NCBI GenBank assembly: GCA_966185765.1
Contig: CBIFVZ010000098.1
Span: 1 to 11,338, forward strand
Direction: 5' to 3'
From: CBIFVZ01 sp966185765
Lineage (GTDB): Bacteria; Pseudomonadota; Gammaproteobacteria; Enterobacterales; Enterobacteriaceae
Length of the DNA stretch: 11,338 nucleotides
Under the pieces are notes generated by a model. It did not search any database, was not told where the DNA came from, and saw only the letters and a program-made list of their open reading frames with translations. Below, piece after piece: positions 1 through 8,177 of this stretch; the stretch's first letter is position 1, and each line of letters opens with the position of its first letter. A program made the position numbers and the translations under genes.

Positions 1-301
1 GAGGAAAATATCCGTAGAATAAATAATGTAATTATCATATATGAAACCCGGCAGTGATATACTCCACAATATTCATTATTAAATAGGTTATCGTGGCTTT
101 AGCGTTGACATTCTCTAAACCTGATGGGAATGTCTTTGTGTTTGATATGAATGTTGGCTTCATATTTTAAATATAAAATCTGTAGGGTTAATATTACTGT
201 AAAAAAGTGTGTTTTTTCGCTGCTAATTAAAGCTATTTATTACGTCTGTAATAAATAGCGCAGCGATATCGTTCATTGCACCTGTTCATAGGGGAAAGCA
301 A
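1..301. other. AT-rich non-coding region upstream of the porin gene
   Basis: No coding sequence is recognisable here. The stretch is clearly more AT-rich than the rest of the window. It holds a perfect 12-bp inverted repeat at 232-259 and a shorter one (GACATTC at 107-113, GAATGTC at 128-134). A TATAAA box at 172-177 could be a -10 element, but no good -35 lies at 16-18 bp, so any promoter there would need an activator. A TTGACA at 105-110 has no convincing -10 partner. The length and AT content of the leader suggest a regulated gene downstream, possibly silenced by H-NS; that last point is inference. Confidence 0.5.
232..259. repeat. Perfect 12-bp inverted repeat with 4-nt loop (operator or leader hairpin)
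   Basis: GCTATTTATTAC at 232-243 and GTAATAAATAGC at 248-259 are exact reverse complements separated by GTCT. The centre lies about 55 bp upstream of the porin start codon. There is no T-tract after it, so it is not a typical intrinsic terminator. It could be a dimeric repressor operator or a hairpin in the 5' untranslated leader. I do not recognise the motif as a named regulator's site. Confidence 0.6.
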
Positions 302-1507
302 ATGCATAAAGCAGTCAGGCTGTTTTTGTACCTGTCACTCTGCGCGATGTCTCTGGTGCAGAGCGTGCAGAGTGCCGATAAACCTTTCCCCCATCTGAGC
401 TGGAAGGACAGCGACAACGACGCGGCGTTGGATATTGGCGGTACGGTGCGCGCTAACTATCGTCATGAAGACTGGAATACCAGTAATTACCGTAACCCTC
501 CGCATTTGCGTTTTGATACCGCGCGTGTGGATGCGAGTGGTCATTATCAGCAACTGTTTTTTGATTCAGGTTTCTGGTTTCAGGATAAGCGGAAATACGC
601 CATTGACCGGGCCTTTGTCGGTTGGCGATTTAATCCGCAGAGCAACATTCAGTTAGGCTTGCCAGGTAAACCGTTTGGTTTACAGCCTTATCCGCAATTC
701 GGCTGGACCTTTGGTATTCCGTTTTATATGGGGTTTGCCATCGGCACGGGGGGCGGCATTAAATATCAGTACCAGAATAATGGCTGGTCACTGGATGCCG
801 CCTGGTTTCCGTGGATGGAACCCCCGAGCGTACGTTTCGCCGCAGATGTGGGTGATTATACCGATCTCAGAAATACGATTTATGCCTCTCAGGGCGCGCA
901 GCGTAATGAGAAGCGTGACCAGGTTAACCTGCGCCTGGCGCGCACCTTTAACGATGGTGACTGGAATAACGAGTTGGGTGGCTCGCTTGCCGCCTCGCGG
1001 CTTTATAATAACACTACCGGCGATGACGGCCTGTTCTGGGCCGCAGGGTTACACGGTGTGGCAAATTACGGGCCGTGGCACCTGACCTCGCAGGTGATTC
1101 GCTTTAGTTATTCGCCCAAAAACCCGCCAGGTGTGAGTGATAACAGTGTTCTGATGGGCGGTAACGGTCTTAATCCTGCCTACCTTATTCCGGCAAAAGC
1201 GACGACGGGCGCGCTCAACCTGGCGCGTGATGTGGAGGTTGCCTGGGGGCCAGTTAACAAGCTGCGCTTCTATAATGACTTCAGCGTGCTGTGGAAAGAC
1301 AAAAGTGGCTGGTCAGACTCACAGATGAACACACTTGGCGTGCAGGTTTTTGCATTGCCGGTCATGTTCTGGGTGGACCTGTCCTGGGCGAAAAACGTTA
1401 ACCCCTGGGGCGGGGCGCTCAATGCCACGGGCTGGACCAGTGCTTCATCAACGGGGAGTGATAAGTGGTACCTTCGCACAAACCTGAATATTGGCTATTA
1501 CTTCTGA
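302..1507 (+). CDS. Outer-membrane porin-like beta-barrel protein
   Basis: The 401-residue product starts with a signal peptide: Lys and Arg near the N-terminus, a hydrophobic core, and a likely cut after Ser-Ala near residue 25. The mature part is rich in Gly, Asn, Trp, Tyr and Phe in alternating patterns, as in beta-barrel proteins. It ends in GYYF with a C-terminal Phe, the usual signal for insertion by the BAM complex. The segment around residues 115-155, with a PGKPFG motif followed by YMGFAIGTGGGIKY, resembles phosphate-selective or carbohydrate porins of the OprP/DcaP kind, but I cannot name the substrate. An AGGGGAA ribosome site 5 nt before the ATG supports the start. It stands alone, with 241 bp before srfA and no operon link visible. 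A general porin or an adhesin-like barrel are alternatives. Confidence 0.72.
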   Translation: MHKAVRLFLYLSLCAMSLVQSVQSADKPFPHLSWKDSDNDAALDIGGTVRANYRHEDWNTSNYRNPPHLRFDTARVDASGHYQQLFFDSGFWFQDKRKYAIDRAFVGWRFNPQSNIQLGLPGKPFGLQPYPQFGWTFGIPFYMGFAIGTGGGIKYQYQNNGWSLDAAWFPWMEPPSVRFAADVGDYTDLRNTIYASQGAQRNEKRDQVNLRLARTFNDGDWNNELGGSLAASRLYNNTTGDDGLFWAAGLHGVANYGPWHLTSQVIRFSYSPKNPPGVSDNSVLMGGNGLNPAYLIPAKATTGALNLARDVEVAWGPVNKLRFYNDFSVLWKDKSGWSDSQMNTLGVQVFALPVMFWVDLSWAKNVNPWGGALNATGWTSASSTGSDKWYLRTNLNIGYYF

Positions 1508-1524
1508 TAGCGACGCTACACCTT

Positions 1525-1564
1525 CCCGGCGACAAAATATGAGGTAAATCACAAAATCGCCGGG
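1525..1564. repeat. 8-bp GC-rich inverted repeat downstream of the porin gene
   Basis: CCCGGCGA (1525-1532) and TCGCCGGG (1557-1564) are exact inverted repeats with a 24-nt AT-rich loop. They begin 17 bp after the porin stop codon. There is no T-run afterwards, so it is at best a weak or factor-assisted terminator or an mRNA-stabilising 3' structure. Confidence 0.4.
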
Positions 1565-1616
1565 ATGTCAAAACACATTAAGGGCGAAAAACAGGCGTTT
1601 TTACCAAAAAAGATCT

Positions 1617-1656
1617 GAAGTGGCATCGCATAGAATATCACCATATCTTCCACTTC
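1617..1656 (+). promoter_or_regulatory. Candidate srfABC promoter region: inverted repeat flanking a -10-like box
   Basis: GAAGTGG (1617-1623) and CCACTTC (1650-1656) form an exact 7-bp inverted repeat around TAGAAT (1631-1636), a 5-of-6 match to the sigma-70 -10 box. No good -35 lies at the right distance, which fits an activator-dependent promoter. In Salmonella srfABC is under FlhDC and SsrB control. I could not find a convincing two-half FlhD4C2 box here; a partial half-site lies around 1578-1596. This is a weak call. Confidence 0.25.
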
Positions 1657-1681
1657 CTTATCCTGAGTGAAACGACCTCCT

Positions 1682-1747
1682 ATGAACACGACCCGTCCTG
1701 TGACTCACGTTGTGCCGCGAGCCGCCCAATTATCCGGAGCGTGCTAA
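1682..1747 (+). CDS. Possible 21-codon leader ORF abutting srfA
   Basis: An ATG at 1682 opens a 21-codon frame (MNTTRPVTHVV...) ending with TAA at 1745-1747, one base before the GTG chosen for srfA. The arrangement would allow stop-start translational coupling. No Shine-Dalgarno sequence precedes it; the bases just before the ATG (ACCTCCT, 1675-1681) are instead complementary to a Shine-Dalgarno sequence. It may well be a chance frame. Confidence 0.18.
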   Translation: MNTTRPVTHVVPRAAQLSGAC

Positions 1748-1748
1748 C

Positions 1749-3053
1749 GTGGCGCGCCTCTTATTACGTAGTGGATTTCTCAATGATTTCCAGGCTGTGG
1801 GGAACAACGGGCAGGCGGTGTTCGAATCCGCGCTGCAAATTCGCGAGGCGCTGAAGTTGCGCGGTATGGAGCTTGCCGCCAGTATTCTCGCTATCCCGCA
1901 GACCGATGAGGCCAGCCAGCGCGTGGACTGGTACGCGCCCGCAGGTAAGCGCGTAGTGTCATGGATTGGTGCCGACGGTGATACTCGTCGGCGTGCGCTC
2001 AAACATCTTGAGCGCTGTCTTGATGAAATCACCATGCTGAGCGAACGCAGCCAGCGGGCAGACAAACCGGCGATTCGCCGCTTTGGTCTACTGCTGGCGC
2101 GTGCGTTTATGTTCCCTGGCGCGAACCATGTGTTTCTGGTTGATGGGCGCCCGGTTATCACCTTCTGGGGTTTTATCGCGCATCATCAGAAGGTGCCGGA
2201 AGATGCGCTGATTGGTTTGCGCAGCGTTGCAGAGCCGGAGCCGGTGGTGTTTGCTGCACCGGAGCCACCGCCTGCACCTGTTGTTGAAGAACCTGTCCCG
2301 ATGGTCGAGCCGGTGAACACTCAGGCAGCACTCGCGACAACACTTTATGAAGTCACCTCCTGCGTACCGGACGCGCCTGAAGAAGAGCAACCGGTGGTCA
2401 TCACGACGAAAAAACGCTCACGTAAAACACTTGCCGCTTGCGCTGCGCTGCTGGCGCTGCCTGTTGTAGCCGCCGCAACCTATTATGCATACAGCGCAAA
2501 GGATGTTCAGGAAGAGACCGCCGTTATTGAGGCCCCGGTTGTGACCGAGGCAGAGCCTGAACAAGCTGAAATTGAGCCGGTCAAGCGCGTTATGCCATCA
2601 CTTACCATGTCGCTTCCATTGCAAGGCGCAACGGTACCAGAAACACCGCCGCCGCCAGGGGCGCTTGTGATGCCCGTAGATTCACTCAAGGCCGGTTCAA
2701 CACGTTTTCTCAATGGTGAATGGCAGATCAATGGTGAAGCGAACGCACCCGTAGCACAACCGGCTAATTTACCGGCCCTGCGAGCGATTGTGTTGCAAAT
2801 CAAAAATAATGAAGGTACCGCTACTTTGAATCTGGGCGGTAAATTTAGATGTAAAACGAACATTATTTCAGGGCTGATGCCTTCTGGGGCATTAATAGTG
2901 AAAAGCCGTGCACGTGCGCGCTGTAGTGACGACATGCGTTATCCGATGCCGGAAATCACCTGCCGCCAGGGCGAAACAGGGGCAGCACGCTGTGAGGCGC
3001 GCTATGGTGAAGAAGAGGCAATGCCGATAACGTTTAAAAAGGTGGGTAAGTAA
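1749..3053 (+). CDS. srfA: SrfA family protein, single-pass membrane component of SrfABC
   Basis: The product has 434 residues from the GTG at 1749, chosen because GGAG (1736-1739) lies 9 nt upstream. An in-frame TTG at 1710 would add 13 residues but has no ribosome site. Residues 1 to about 165 form a globular domain opening with LLLRSGFLNDF. A Pro/Glu-rich linker follows, then KKRSRK (221-226) and a hydrophobic segment at about 228-247. A second Pro/Glu-rich linker leads to a C-terminal domain with four cysteines (368, 392, 405, 415). The basic stretch before the membrane segment predicts the N-terminus inside and the C-terminal domain in the periplasm, where the cysteines could form disulfides. 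Assignment rests on resemblance to Salmonella SrfA and on srfB and srfC following directly. Its molecular role is not established; a membrane anchor for SrfB/SrfC is inference. Confidence 0.8.
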   Translation: MARLLLRSGFLNDFQAVGNNGQAVFESALQIREALKLRGMELAASILAIPQTDEASQRVDWYAPAGKRVVSWIGADGDTRRRALKHLERCLDEITMLSERSQRADKPAIRRFGLLLARAFMFPGANHVFLVDGRPVITFWGFIAHHQKVPEDALIGLRSVAEPEPVVFAAPEPPPAPVVEEPVPMVEPVNTQAALATTLYEVTSCVPDAPEEEQPVVITTKKRSRKTLAACAALLALPVVAAATYYAYSAKDVQEETAVIEAPVVTEAEPEQAEIEPVKRVMPSLTMSLPLQGATVPETPPPPGALVMPVDSLKAGSTRFLNGEWQINGEANAPVAQPANLPALRAIVLQIKNNEGTATLNLGGKFRCKTNIISGLMPSGALIVKSRARARCSDDMRYPMPEITCRQGETGAARCEARYGEEEAMPITFKKVGK

Positions 3054-3056
3054 ACC

Positions 3057-5978
3057 ATGTTGGCGAACCTGTATCCTTACCGTCACAACGTCTCTCTGGT
3101 ACGCGACAGCGGTATCCAGTTCCTGGATTTTGGCCTGACGCCAACTGACAGCGCCTCACGTGGCTGTTTTGTGCGCAAAACCGCCAACGGACCGCTGCTG
3201 CGCCTGGACTGGGATGACGCCCGTCAGAAATTTACCTTACCTGCCCATGATGGCAGCGCGCCAGAAGTGGTGGAGCCGGAAAGCCGCATCGCGCTCAGCC
3301 ATTCGCTCACACTGCTGGATGGCGAATGGCTGCCGCTGCCGGTGCTGCGTGTCAGTGCCCAGCGCCGTTTTGCGCAGGGACCGGGCAACTGGGCACGCTT
3401 TCAGATTCGCGAGCTTGCCGAACCCGACGAGGCAGGTAATACCCATCGTCTGACGCTGGCGCTGGATACCCGCATCCTGCCTGAAGAAGAGGGTGCCGAG
3501 CTGCTGGCACCGGTAAGTAGCGATATTACGTTTGGCACCCGTTTTGCGCTGGCCTGGCATGATGATGAACTGGCCGATTTTATAGACCAGGTCTGGGTTG
3601 ATGGCTGGTTGCGTGACAGTTTCAGTGCCGCAGCGGACGAGCGCGAGTCGCGTACGGTGGGTGATATTCAGCAGGCGCTGAAGAAATTCGAATACCAGGC
3701 GCACTGGCTGAACCTGCTGGAGCTGTTTGGCGCTGAGTTGGCTATCCCTGAATTGCGGATCGTGGAAACCAGTGGGCAAACAACGGCGATCCCGGTTGAT
3801 CTGGTGCTTGATGTGGGCAATACCCATACCTGCGGCATTCTGATTGAAGATCACGGTATTGGCGAAAGCGGCCTGCGTCACGCCGCCGAGCTGCGTGTGC
3901 GCTCGCCGGAGGCGCCGCAGTATGTCAGCCCCTCGTTTTTCTCAAGCCGTCTGACCTTTGCGCGCGCTGATTTTGGCCGCCGTTTTTATTCGGTGGAAAG
4001 TGGGCGAGATGACGCGTTTGTCTGGCCGTCTCTGGTGCGTACCGGTGATGAGGCGTGCTTGCTTGCCGCACAGCGCCACGCCAGCACCGGTGCCTGTAGC
4101 CTGTCCAGTCCACGTCGTTACCTGTGGGACTGCGAACCCGCAGCACGACCGTGGCGCTTTAGCAAAAACGGCGTGAGCGACGAGGCTGAAGCCATCGCGC
4201 AGCCGCTGATGATGCTGATGAACGACGAAGGTATCCCGCTGACCGAACTGTCAAGAGATGAGCGCCTGCCGGTGTTCTCTGCCGTATACAGCCGTAGCGC
4301 GCTGATGACCCAGCTGTTGTGCGAGTTACTCACTCAGGCACTGAGCCAGATAAACAGTGTGGATAATCGCCTGAGTATGGGTCAGCCGGACGTGCCGCGA
4401 CAGTTGCGTACGCTTATTCTGACGCTGCCAACCGGGATGCCGGTGCGCGAGCGCGATATCTTCCGCCAGCGCATGGAAGAGGCGATTGGCATGGTCTGGC
4501 GCGCAATGGGCTGGCACCCGGATGAGGTGGAGCCGTCGCGTGCCGTACCGCTGCCTGCGGTTGAAGCCGAATGGGACGAAGCCAGCTGTGGCCAGATGTT
4601 CTGGCTCTACAACGAAATCCAGCAAAACTACGCCGGGCGTGCCGATGCCTTGTTCCGGGCGCTGGCGCGAGCCAATGGCGCTGCCGAGCGCACGCTGCGT
4701 GTCGCCTCAATTGATATTGGCGGTGGCACCACCGATATGGCTGTGACCGAGTACAGCCTGCGTGAAGACGACAGCCGCAGCGCTCGCATTACGCCACGCC
4801 TGCTGTTCCGCGAAGGTTTTCGTATTGCGGGAGACGATATTCTGCTGGACGTGATTCGCCACAGCGTGCTCCCCGCGCTGGCAAATGCACTGCGCAACGG
4901 TGGTGTGCGGGATGTCGATAGTCTGATGAGCCGCCTGGCGGGAGACGCCACGCACCCGGAATCAGGGGACACGCTGCGCCAGCAGATGACGCTGCAATAT
5001 TTTATTCCACTGGGTAACGCTATTCTGGCGGCCTGGGAACAGTGCCGTCCCGACGACCGCCTGCCGGGCCTCGACAGGCTCGCGGGCGATATGTTAAGTC
5101 AGAAACTTTCGCCTGCACTGTGTGAAGACATTGCGAAACTGGTGCAACCGGCACTGGCAGATGATGCGCCGGCGTTTGATTTGATGGCGGTACCCGTGCA
5201 GGTAAACTTTAATGAACTGCAACAGGCGGTACTGGAGCGCCGTTTTGCCATCGCCGCTCCGTTGCATGCGTTGTGTGAAGCGGTATCGTTTTACGACTGC
5301 GACGTGGTGTTGCTGACGGGTCGCCCGATTGGGCTGCCCGGCGTGCAGGCGCTGCTGCGTTATCTGCAACCTGTGCCGGTAAACCGCATGGTGATGATGA
5401 ACGATTATCCGGTACACGAATGGTATCCGTTTAACGGCCACCCGAAGTCCACAGCGGCCGTCGGCGCGATGTTGTTTAGCCTGTCCCAGTCGCTGCGCCT
5501 GCCGGGCTTTTTGTTCCAGCCTTCCGGTATTCAGGCCTATTCCACCATTCGCTACCTTGGCGTGCTGGATGAGCACAACCGCCTGACAGACGACAATATC
5601 TGGTATCGCGATATTGATTTAGATAACCCGCGTGCGCGTCTGGACAGTGAGAAGACCTTTGCGATTCGCGGCAACGTGCGTCTGGGTTTTCGCCAGCTTG
5701 ATAATGAGCGCTGGCCAGCCTCGCCGCTGTACACGCTGGCGATTGTTGACCCGAGCCTGACGATGGCCATAGCCAGCCAGGGGCCGCTATATGTGCGCCT
5801 GGCGCTGCGACAGAATGCCGATCGCGACGGCGAAGCCTTTATGCTGGGTGAAGCGCGGCTGGCGGGCGGTGATAAAGTCTCACTGGATAAACTTAGCCTG
5901 ACGCTTAATACGTTAAGTGATTCGCGTGGCAATGTCTCTGACTACTGGATTGATAGCGGGAGCCTGTATAAAAAATGA
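3057..5978 (+). CDS. srfB: SrfB family protein with actin/Hsp70-type ATPase motifs
   Basis: The 973-residue product is close to the length of Salmonella SrfB (about 990). An N-terminal region of about 245 residues precedes an ATPase core with the three ASKHA motifs in order: phosphate-1 at DVGNTHTCG (252-260), phosphate-2 at DIGGGTTD (553-560), and an adenosine-type motif LLTGRPIGLPGVQALL starting near 752. The gap of about 300 residues between the phosphate motifs is larger than in Hsp70 (about 190), so a sizeable insertion is likely. About 200 beta-rich residues follow. There is no signal peptide or membrane helix, so it should be cytoplasmic. It starts 3 bp after srfA and overlaps srfC by ATGA, so the three are almost certainly co-translated. 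The family is called a virulence factor; the ATPase role is inferred from motifs. Confidence 0.88.
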   Translation: MLANLYPYRHNVSLVRDSGIQFLDFGLTPTDSASRGCFVRKTANGPLLRLDWDDARQKFTLPAHDGSAPEVVEPESRIALSHSLTLLDGEWLPLPVLRVSAQRRFAQGPGNWARFQIRELAEPDEAGNTHRLTLALDTRILPEEEGAELLAPVSSDITFGTRFALAWHDDELADFIDQVWVDGWLRDSFSAAADERESRTVGDIQQALKKFEYQAHWLNLLELFGAELAIPELRIVETSGQTTAIPVDLVLDVGNTHTCGILIEDHGIGESGLRHAAELRVRSPEAPQYVSPSFFSSRLTFARADFGRRFYSVESGRDDAFVWPSLVRTGDEACLLAAQRHASTGACSLSSPRRYLWDCEPAARPWRFSKNGVSDEAEAIAQPLMMLMNDEGIPLTELSRDERLPVFSAVYSRSALMTQLLCELLTQALSQINSVDNRLSMGQPDVPRQLRTLILTLPTGMPVRERDIFRQRMEEAIGMVWRAMGWHPDEVEPSRAVPLPAVEAEWDEASCGQMFWLYNEIQQNYAGRADALFRALARANGAAERTLRVASIDIGGGTTDMAVTEYSLREDDSRSARITPRLLFREGFRIAGDDILLDVIRHSVLPALANALRNGGVRDVDSLMSRLAGDATHPESGDTLRQQMTLQYFIPLGNAILAAWEQCRPDDRLPGLDRLAGDMLSQKLSPALCEDIAKLVQPALADDAPAFDLMAVPVQVNFNELQQAVLERRFAIAAPLHALCEAVSFYDCDVVLLTGRPIGLPGVQALLRYLQPVPVNRMVMMNDYPVHEWYPFNGHPKSTAAVGAMLFSLSQSLRLPGFLFQPSGIQAYSTIRYLGVLDEHNRLTDDNIWYRDIDLDNPRARLDSEKTFAIRGNVRLGFRQLDNERWPASPLYTLAIVDPSLTMAIASQGPLYVRLALRQNADRDGEAFMLGEARLAGGDKVSLDKLSLTLNTLSDSRGNVSDYWIDSGSLYKK

Positions 5979-8149
5979 GTGCCTCCATTTCACTGAATGC
6001 TGCCGTTTTTGACGCGCTGCGCCACTGGGTCAATATCACGCGTCAGCAGGCACCTTTGCTGGATGATGTGGCCGACGGGATCCAGTTGCGCCTGTTACAG
6101 TTGCAGCGTCGATTTACGTATTGCGAAACCGCCGCCGCACAACTGCCGACTGTCGGCCTGTGGGGGCACAGCGCTCGCGGCAAGGCGCATCTGCGCGACA
6201 GGCTGGTCAAACGTACACCAAATGATACGACGGATTTTCTTACGGCCCTTGCTGATGAGGGCTGTCCGGCGCAAATGGCGGTGCGATTTGGTCCGCGCAG
6301 CTGGCCGGAACAAGAAGGCTACCCGCTGTGCCTGATGCTGGTGAACGAAGGCGAACTGGTACAAATCTTCCTGCGTCATTATCTGGCAGGTACGGGTACG
6401 CTGAGGTTTGATGAGGTCGAGATGAGCCGTCGTCTCGACGAGGCGCGTCGTAGCTATGATAACGGTGAGAATAGCGGGATTGATGCAGGGCAGGTTGCGC
6501 AGCTGGCGGCAGAATATCGCCGTCTTGCCGGTGATACAGCAAGCGTAACGGAATCAGAAACCTGGTTTCGCATGTCCGAGCAACTGCCACAGCTCAGTGT
6601 TGCTCAGCGCGCACGCTGTTTTGCGCTGCTGTGGGGCGACAATACTGCGCTGACTGCCCGCTGGCTGGCGCTGGCAACGTTGCTTCAACAGTTGGGTAAT
6701 GCCCGCTATGTGTTGGCACCGGAACGGCTGGCCGTTGACCGGTTTCGTTTACCGGCCAAAGATTTTCTCGCGCCAGACAGTAAGCTTCCCGGTGAGACGG
6801 CAGCCCTGGTTAACGTTTGTCCGCTGGTGGTGGATGTCGTACAGGCTCCGGTTGCTGTACCGCGCGTGCTGCTTTCTATGCTGTGTGCCGAAATGATGCT
6901 TAGCGCCACGCCGGATGAGGCGCTGGTGGCGCTGAAAGTGCTCGATATTCCCGGGTTTCGCCGCGACGACGGACGTGACTGGTGCGTAAGTAAAAGCAAC
7001 TTTCTCAGCGAACTGAACCGCCAGCGCTGCCGCCCGGATCTGCTGCTGGTTTGTCAGGCCGTTGTGGAGAGAAAGGATAACCAGGAGGTGGCCACCCGGC
7101 TCATCGACTGGATGCCAGCTGATGTAGAAAATCCGCGCGTGGTGTGGGCGATCACCCCGTTTGACGCCCGTTTTGACGCGACGTCAGGCGCGGAGAATAA
7201 CGACAGTGCAGTGCAGAGCCTGCTCGACAGCACGCAGTATCCCTGGGGAGTATGCCAGGCGCTGACCGATAACGACACGCAGCGTATGGTGCGCTGGTTA
7301 AGCGAAACCCTGAGCGATGAAAACCGCGAGGTAGACGCACAGCGTAACCACCAGGCGCTGGCAGCGCAGGTTTATGAGCTGCTGCGCCGCTGGCTGTCGC
7401 CACCGGGCGTGCATGACGAACAGTGGCGTCAGCCGCTGGAAGATATGTTGCGCACGTTACAGCAAGGTGCCGCAGAACATGGCGCATTGCTTAATGCGCT
7501 GCTGCCACCCCGCAGTGCGCTCCAGCAATTATGGCAGCAGCATCCGCCCTCTCAGGAAACCACCCCAGGCTTATTTGACGCTGCCATTGATCTGTTTTCT
7601 GAGCAGGCGCCGAGCGCACCGCCCCAGGAGGCCAGGCTGACCGACTTTGAACATGCGGTACAGCGACTGTGGGTCAATCACCTGCGTCAGTGGGCAGAAA
7701 AAGAAAACGACGGTTTGAGCCTGTCAGCAGCACAGCGACGCACGCTGTGCGATATCCTGATTACCATGAGCTACCGCCTGGACTTGCCTGGCCTTTTCAG
7801 CAAAGTGTTAGCAGGCAGTGAGCGCAGCGCACTGGCAGACAGCACCCGCGTGATGTCTGAACTGAGCGATTTCATTACCTGGCTTGGCTACGTAGGTCAG
7901 GATGCCGCCACGCGCCCGGCCAGCCGCTGGAATCCAGGCCACCCGGTGTTCTCGCCTGGTGTGCGTGCGCGTAGCGATGAGCGCCTGACGAAGCTTGACG
8001 CAAACCCGGTACATGCAGCGACCAACTACGTCTATGACTGGCTGGTGGCGCTGTGGACACGCGCGGTAGAGAATGTGAGCTATCACCATCCGCTGGATGT
8101 CAGCCCACAGGCTGGTCAGATGCTGAGGACGCTGCTGGGCGTGAAGTGA
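5975..8149 (+). CDS. srfC: SrfC family protein, GTPase-like putative virulence factor
   Basis: The 724-residue product matches the usual SrfC length of about 700. A short helical N-terminal part leads to a P-loop-like GHSARGKA (64-71). The residue after GK is Ala, not Ser/Thr. Later come LDIPGF (323-328), which fits a G3 DxxG motif, and AITPFD (392-397), where a G4 motif would lie. The remaining 300 or so residues look largely helical, as in dynamin-like proteins, and end without a membrane segment. The start ATG overlaps the srfB stop by 4 bp, which indicates translational coupling. A terminator follows 28 bp after the stop, so srfC closes the operon. The family is annotated as a putative virulence factor; GTP binding is inferred, and the altered P-loop makes hydrolysis uncertain. 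Confidence 0.85.
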   Translation: MSASISLNAAVFDALRHWVNITRQQAPLLDDVADGIQLRLLQLQRRFTYCETAAAQLPTVGLWGHSARGKAHLRDRLVKRTPNDTTDFLTALADEGCPAQMAVRFGPRSWPEQEGYPLCLMLVNEGELVQIFLRHYLAGTGTLRFDEVEMSRRLDEARRSYDNGENSGIDAGQVAQLAAEYRRLAGDTASVTESETWFRMSEQLPQLSVAQRARCFALLWGDNTALTARWLALATLLQQLGNARYVLAPERLAVDRFRLPAKDFLAPDSKLPGETAALVNVCPLVVDVVQAPVAVPRVLLSMLCAEMMLSATPDEALVALKVLDIPGFRRDDGRDWCVSKSNFLSELNRQRCRPDLLLVCQAVVERKDNQEVATRLIDWMPADVENPRVVWAITPFDARFDATSGAENNDSAVQSLLDSTQYPWGVCQALTDNDTQRMVRWLSETLSDENREVDAQRNHQALAAQVYELLRRWLSPPGVHDEQWRQPLEDMLRTLQQGAAEHGALLNALLPPRSALQQLWQQHPPSQETTPGLFDAAIDLFSEQAPSAPPQEARLTDFEHAVQRLWVNHLRQWAEKENDGLSLSAAQRRTLCDILITMSYRLDLPGLFSKVLAGSERSALADSTRVMSELSDFITWLGYVGQDAATRPASRWNPGHPVFSPGVRARSDERLTKLDANPVHAATNYVYDWLVALWTRAVENVSYHHPLDVSPQAGQMLRTLLGVK

Positions 8150-8177
8150 GTGCTGGGGTTGTAGTCTGAGTCATGGG

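Noticed and set aside
374..381. Perfect sigma-28 -10 octamer GCCGATAA
   Set aside because: It lies in the porin signal-peptide coding region and the bases 11 nt upstream (GGTGCAGA) bear no likeness to the -35 TAAAGTTT.
1578..1614. FlhD4C2 box upstream of srfA
   Set aside because: A left half-site (TTAAGGGCGAAAAACAGGC) matches moderately, but no inverted partner lies 10-12 bp away; the nearest GGCAT needs a 14-bp spacer. Kept only as a lead.
1710..1748. TTG at 1710 as the srfA start
   Set aside because: It has no ribosome site and adds 13 Pro/Arg-rich residues. GTG 1749 has GGAG at good spacing.
3237..3881. Long antisense frame (214 codons) inside srfB
   Set aside because: It lies opposite a confident conserved gene, shows no recognisable domain, and is typical of antisense frames in GC-rich coding DNA.
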